A stretch of DNA of 64,000 nucleotides from the NCBI RefSeq assembly GCF_025398255.1, contig NZ_JAODNW010000007.1:124001-188000 (forward strand). Direction: 5' to 3'. Under the pieces are notes generated by a model. The model was not told the origin of the DNA, ran no database searches, and saw only the letters and a list, made by a program, of their open reading frames with translations. Position 1 is the stretch's first letter. Every line of letters begins with the position of its first letter. Below, piece after piece: positions 63,396 through 64,000 of this stretch. The position numbers and the translations under genes are program-made. Source of the stretch: Chelativorans intermedius (GTDB taxonomy: Bacteria; Pseudomonadota; Alphaproteobacteria; Rhizobiales; Rhizobiaceae).

Positions 63396-64000
63396 ATGGA
63401 CATTCTGATGATGCTGCAGGAGCGCAGGGACCAGCTTTCCCAGGCCGAGCAGCGCATCGCGGACATCCTGTTCGACGATTTCGATTTCGCGGTCAATGCC
63501 TCGATCATCGAACTTGCCAGAAGGGTGGAGGTCTCGCCGCCCACGGTCACGCGCTTCTGCCGCAGGCTCGGCTGCCAGAGCTTCTCCGACTTCAAGGTGC
63601 GCCTGGCCAAGACATCCTTCATCGGCGCGCGCTATCTCAATCCCGAGGCCAGGGCCGCCTCTCCCGCCGAGGTTGCCGAGGACATCGTCAGCAAGGCGCA
63701 GTCGGCGCTCTTTTCCTTCCACCGCGCGCTCGATGTCGCGCGGCTGGAACAGGCGGCCGAGCGGATTGCCGCAGCGCCGATGATCTATGCCTTCGGCTCC
63801 GGCGGCAATTCCTCGATGATTGCCAACGAGATCCAGAACCGCCTCTTCCGGCTCGGCCTGCGGGTCTCCGCCAGCACCGACCACGGCATGCAGCTCATGC
63901 TGGCGGCCGCCGCCCAGCCCGACGACGTGCTGGTCGGCTCCTCCTTCTCCGGCCGCAATGCGGAGCTCGTGCGCGCCTTCCGCCTCGCCCAGGACGGCGG
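63396..64000 (+). CDS. MurR/RpiR-family transcriptional regulator (3' end beyond window)
   Basis: The first 201 residues are present. An RpiR helix-turn-helix fills about 1-75 (IIELARRVEVSPPTVTRFCR, RLGCQSFSDFKVRL), and a SIS sugar-phosphate-binding domain starts near 120 (MIYAFGSGGNSSMIANEIQN). GGGGAGG precedes ATG 63396. The protein normally binds a phosphosugar or sugar-like effector. Its position next to the leftward catabolic unit and the facing sugar ABC operon makes it their probable regulator. Confidence 0.9.
   Translation, partial: MDILMMLQERRDQLSQAEQRIADILFDDFDFAVNASIIELARRVEVSPPTVTRFCRRLGCQSFSDFKVRLAKTSFIGARYLNPEARAASPAEVAEDIVSKAQSALFSFHRALDVARLEQAAERIAAAPMIYAFGSGGNSSMIANEIQNRLFRLGLRVSASTDHGMQLMLAAAAQPDDVLVGSSFSGRNAELVRAFRLAQDG

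Overview
The window is strongly GC-rich DNA with densely packed, often overlapping genes. It reads as the chromosome of an alphaproteobacterium of the order Hyphomicrobiales (Rhizobiales), probably near Phyllobacteriaceae. The markers are: the order lnt, XRE regulator, metK, trmB; a zwf-pgl-edd Entner-Doudoroff operon; a C4-pathway 5-aminolevulinate synthase; a long two-domain Dcd; a SAM-II riboswitch before metZ; and the asnO-ngg osmolyte genes. No insertion sequence, prophage or CRISPR array was seen. Family placement is inference.

Layout. 1-933: end of a rhamnose-type mutarotase gene and an SDR dehydrogenase. 967-9496: an XRE regulator diverges from a tightly coupled operon holding a TRAP transporter (P, Q, M), a PyrK-like ferredoxin reductase subunit, class 1B dihydroorotate dehydrogenase, an M20 N-carbamoyl amino acid amidohydrolase and an E. 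coli-type dihydroorotase, followed by a small unknown gene. Read together, these enzymes run orotate to dihydroorotate to N-carbamoyl-L-aspartate to L-aspartate, the reverse of pyrimidine synthesis. A separate class 2 PyrD for biosynthesis lies at 38978-40069. I consider this orotate uptake and degradation cluster the most interesting system here.

9824-12373: a GlxA-type regulator and an AGCS amino acid symporter with a nested palindrome between them. 12422-16424: edd, pgl, zwf. 16687-21669: an SDR, an SLC13 permease, a LysR regulator and its divergent two-gene unit. 21689-24483: puuA/puuB-like polyamine genes. 24713-30473: a 54-residue ORF, an intergenic repeat, trmB, metK, XRE regulator, an lnt homologue whose catalytic cysteine position is glycine, and metZ under a SAM-II riboswitch with an apparent terminator/antiterminator. 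30667-37530: dcd, a BacNav-type sodium channel, tRNA-Gly(CCC), an RND efflux pair and a small membrane protein. 37628-42318: MATE transporter, quinone-linked pyrD, DUF952, a periplasmic protein, the second copy of the repeat, a membrane protein and a LuxR-type response regulator. 42361-45849: the SSS-linked hybrid kinase (CrbS-like) that pairs with that regulator. 46029-54371: mscL, an aminotransferase, hemA, and a MarR regulator divergent from the NAGGN osmolyte genes. 54538-64000: a Gfo/Idh oxidoreductase and CUT1 ABC transporter facing a DSD1-fold PLP enzyme, an M81 metallopeptidase and an NTF2-like protein, with an RpiR regulator running off the end.

The theme is a heterotrophic, osmotically challenged bacterium with several scavenging operons, each beside its own regulator. 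Start codons were chosen from Shine-Dalgarno spacing, gene overlap and family N-termini. All functions come from reading motifs by eye; no database search was possible.
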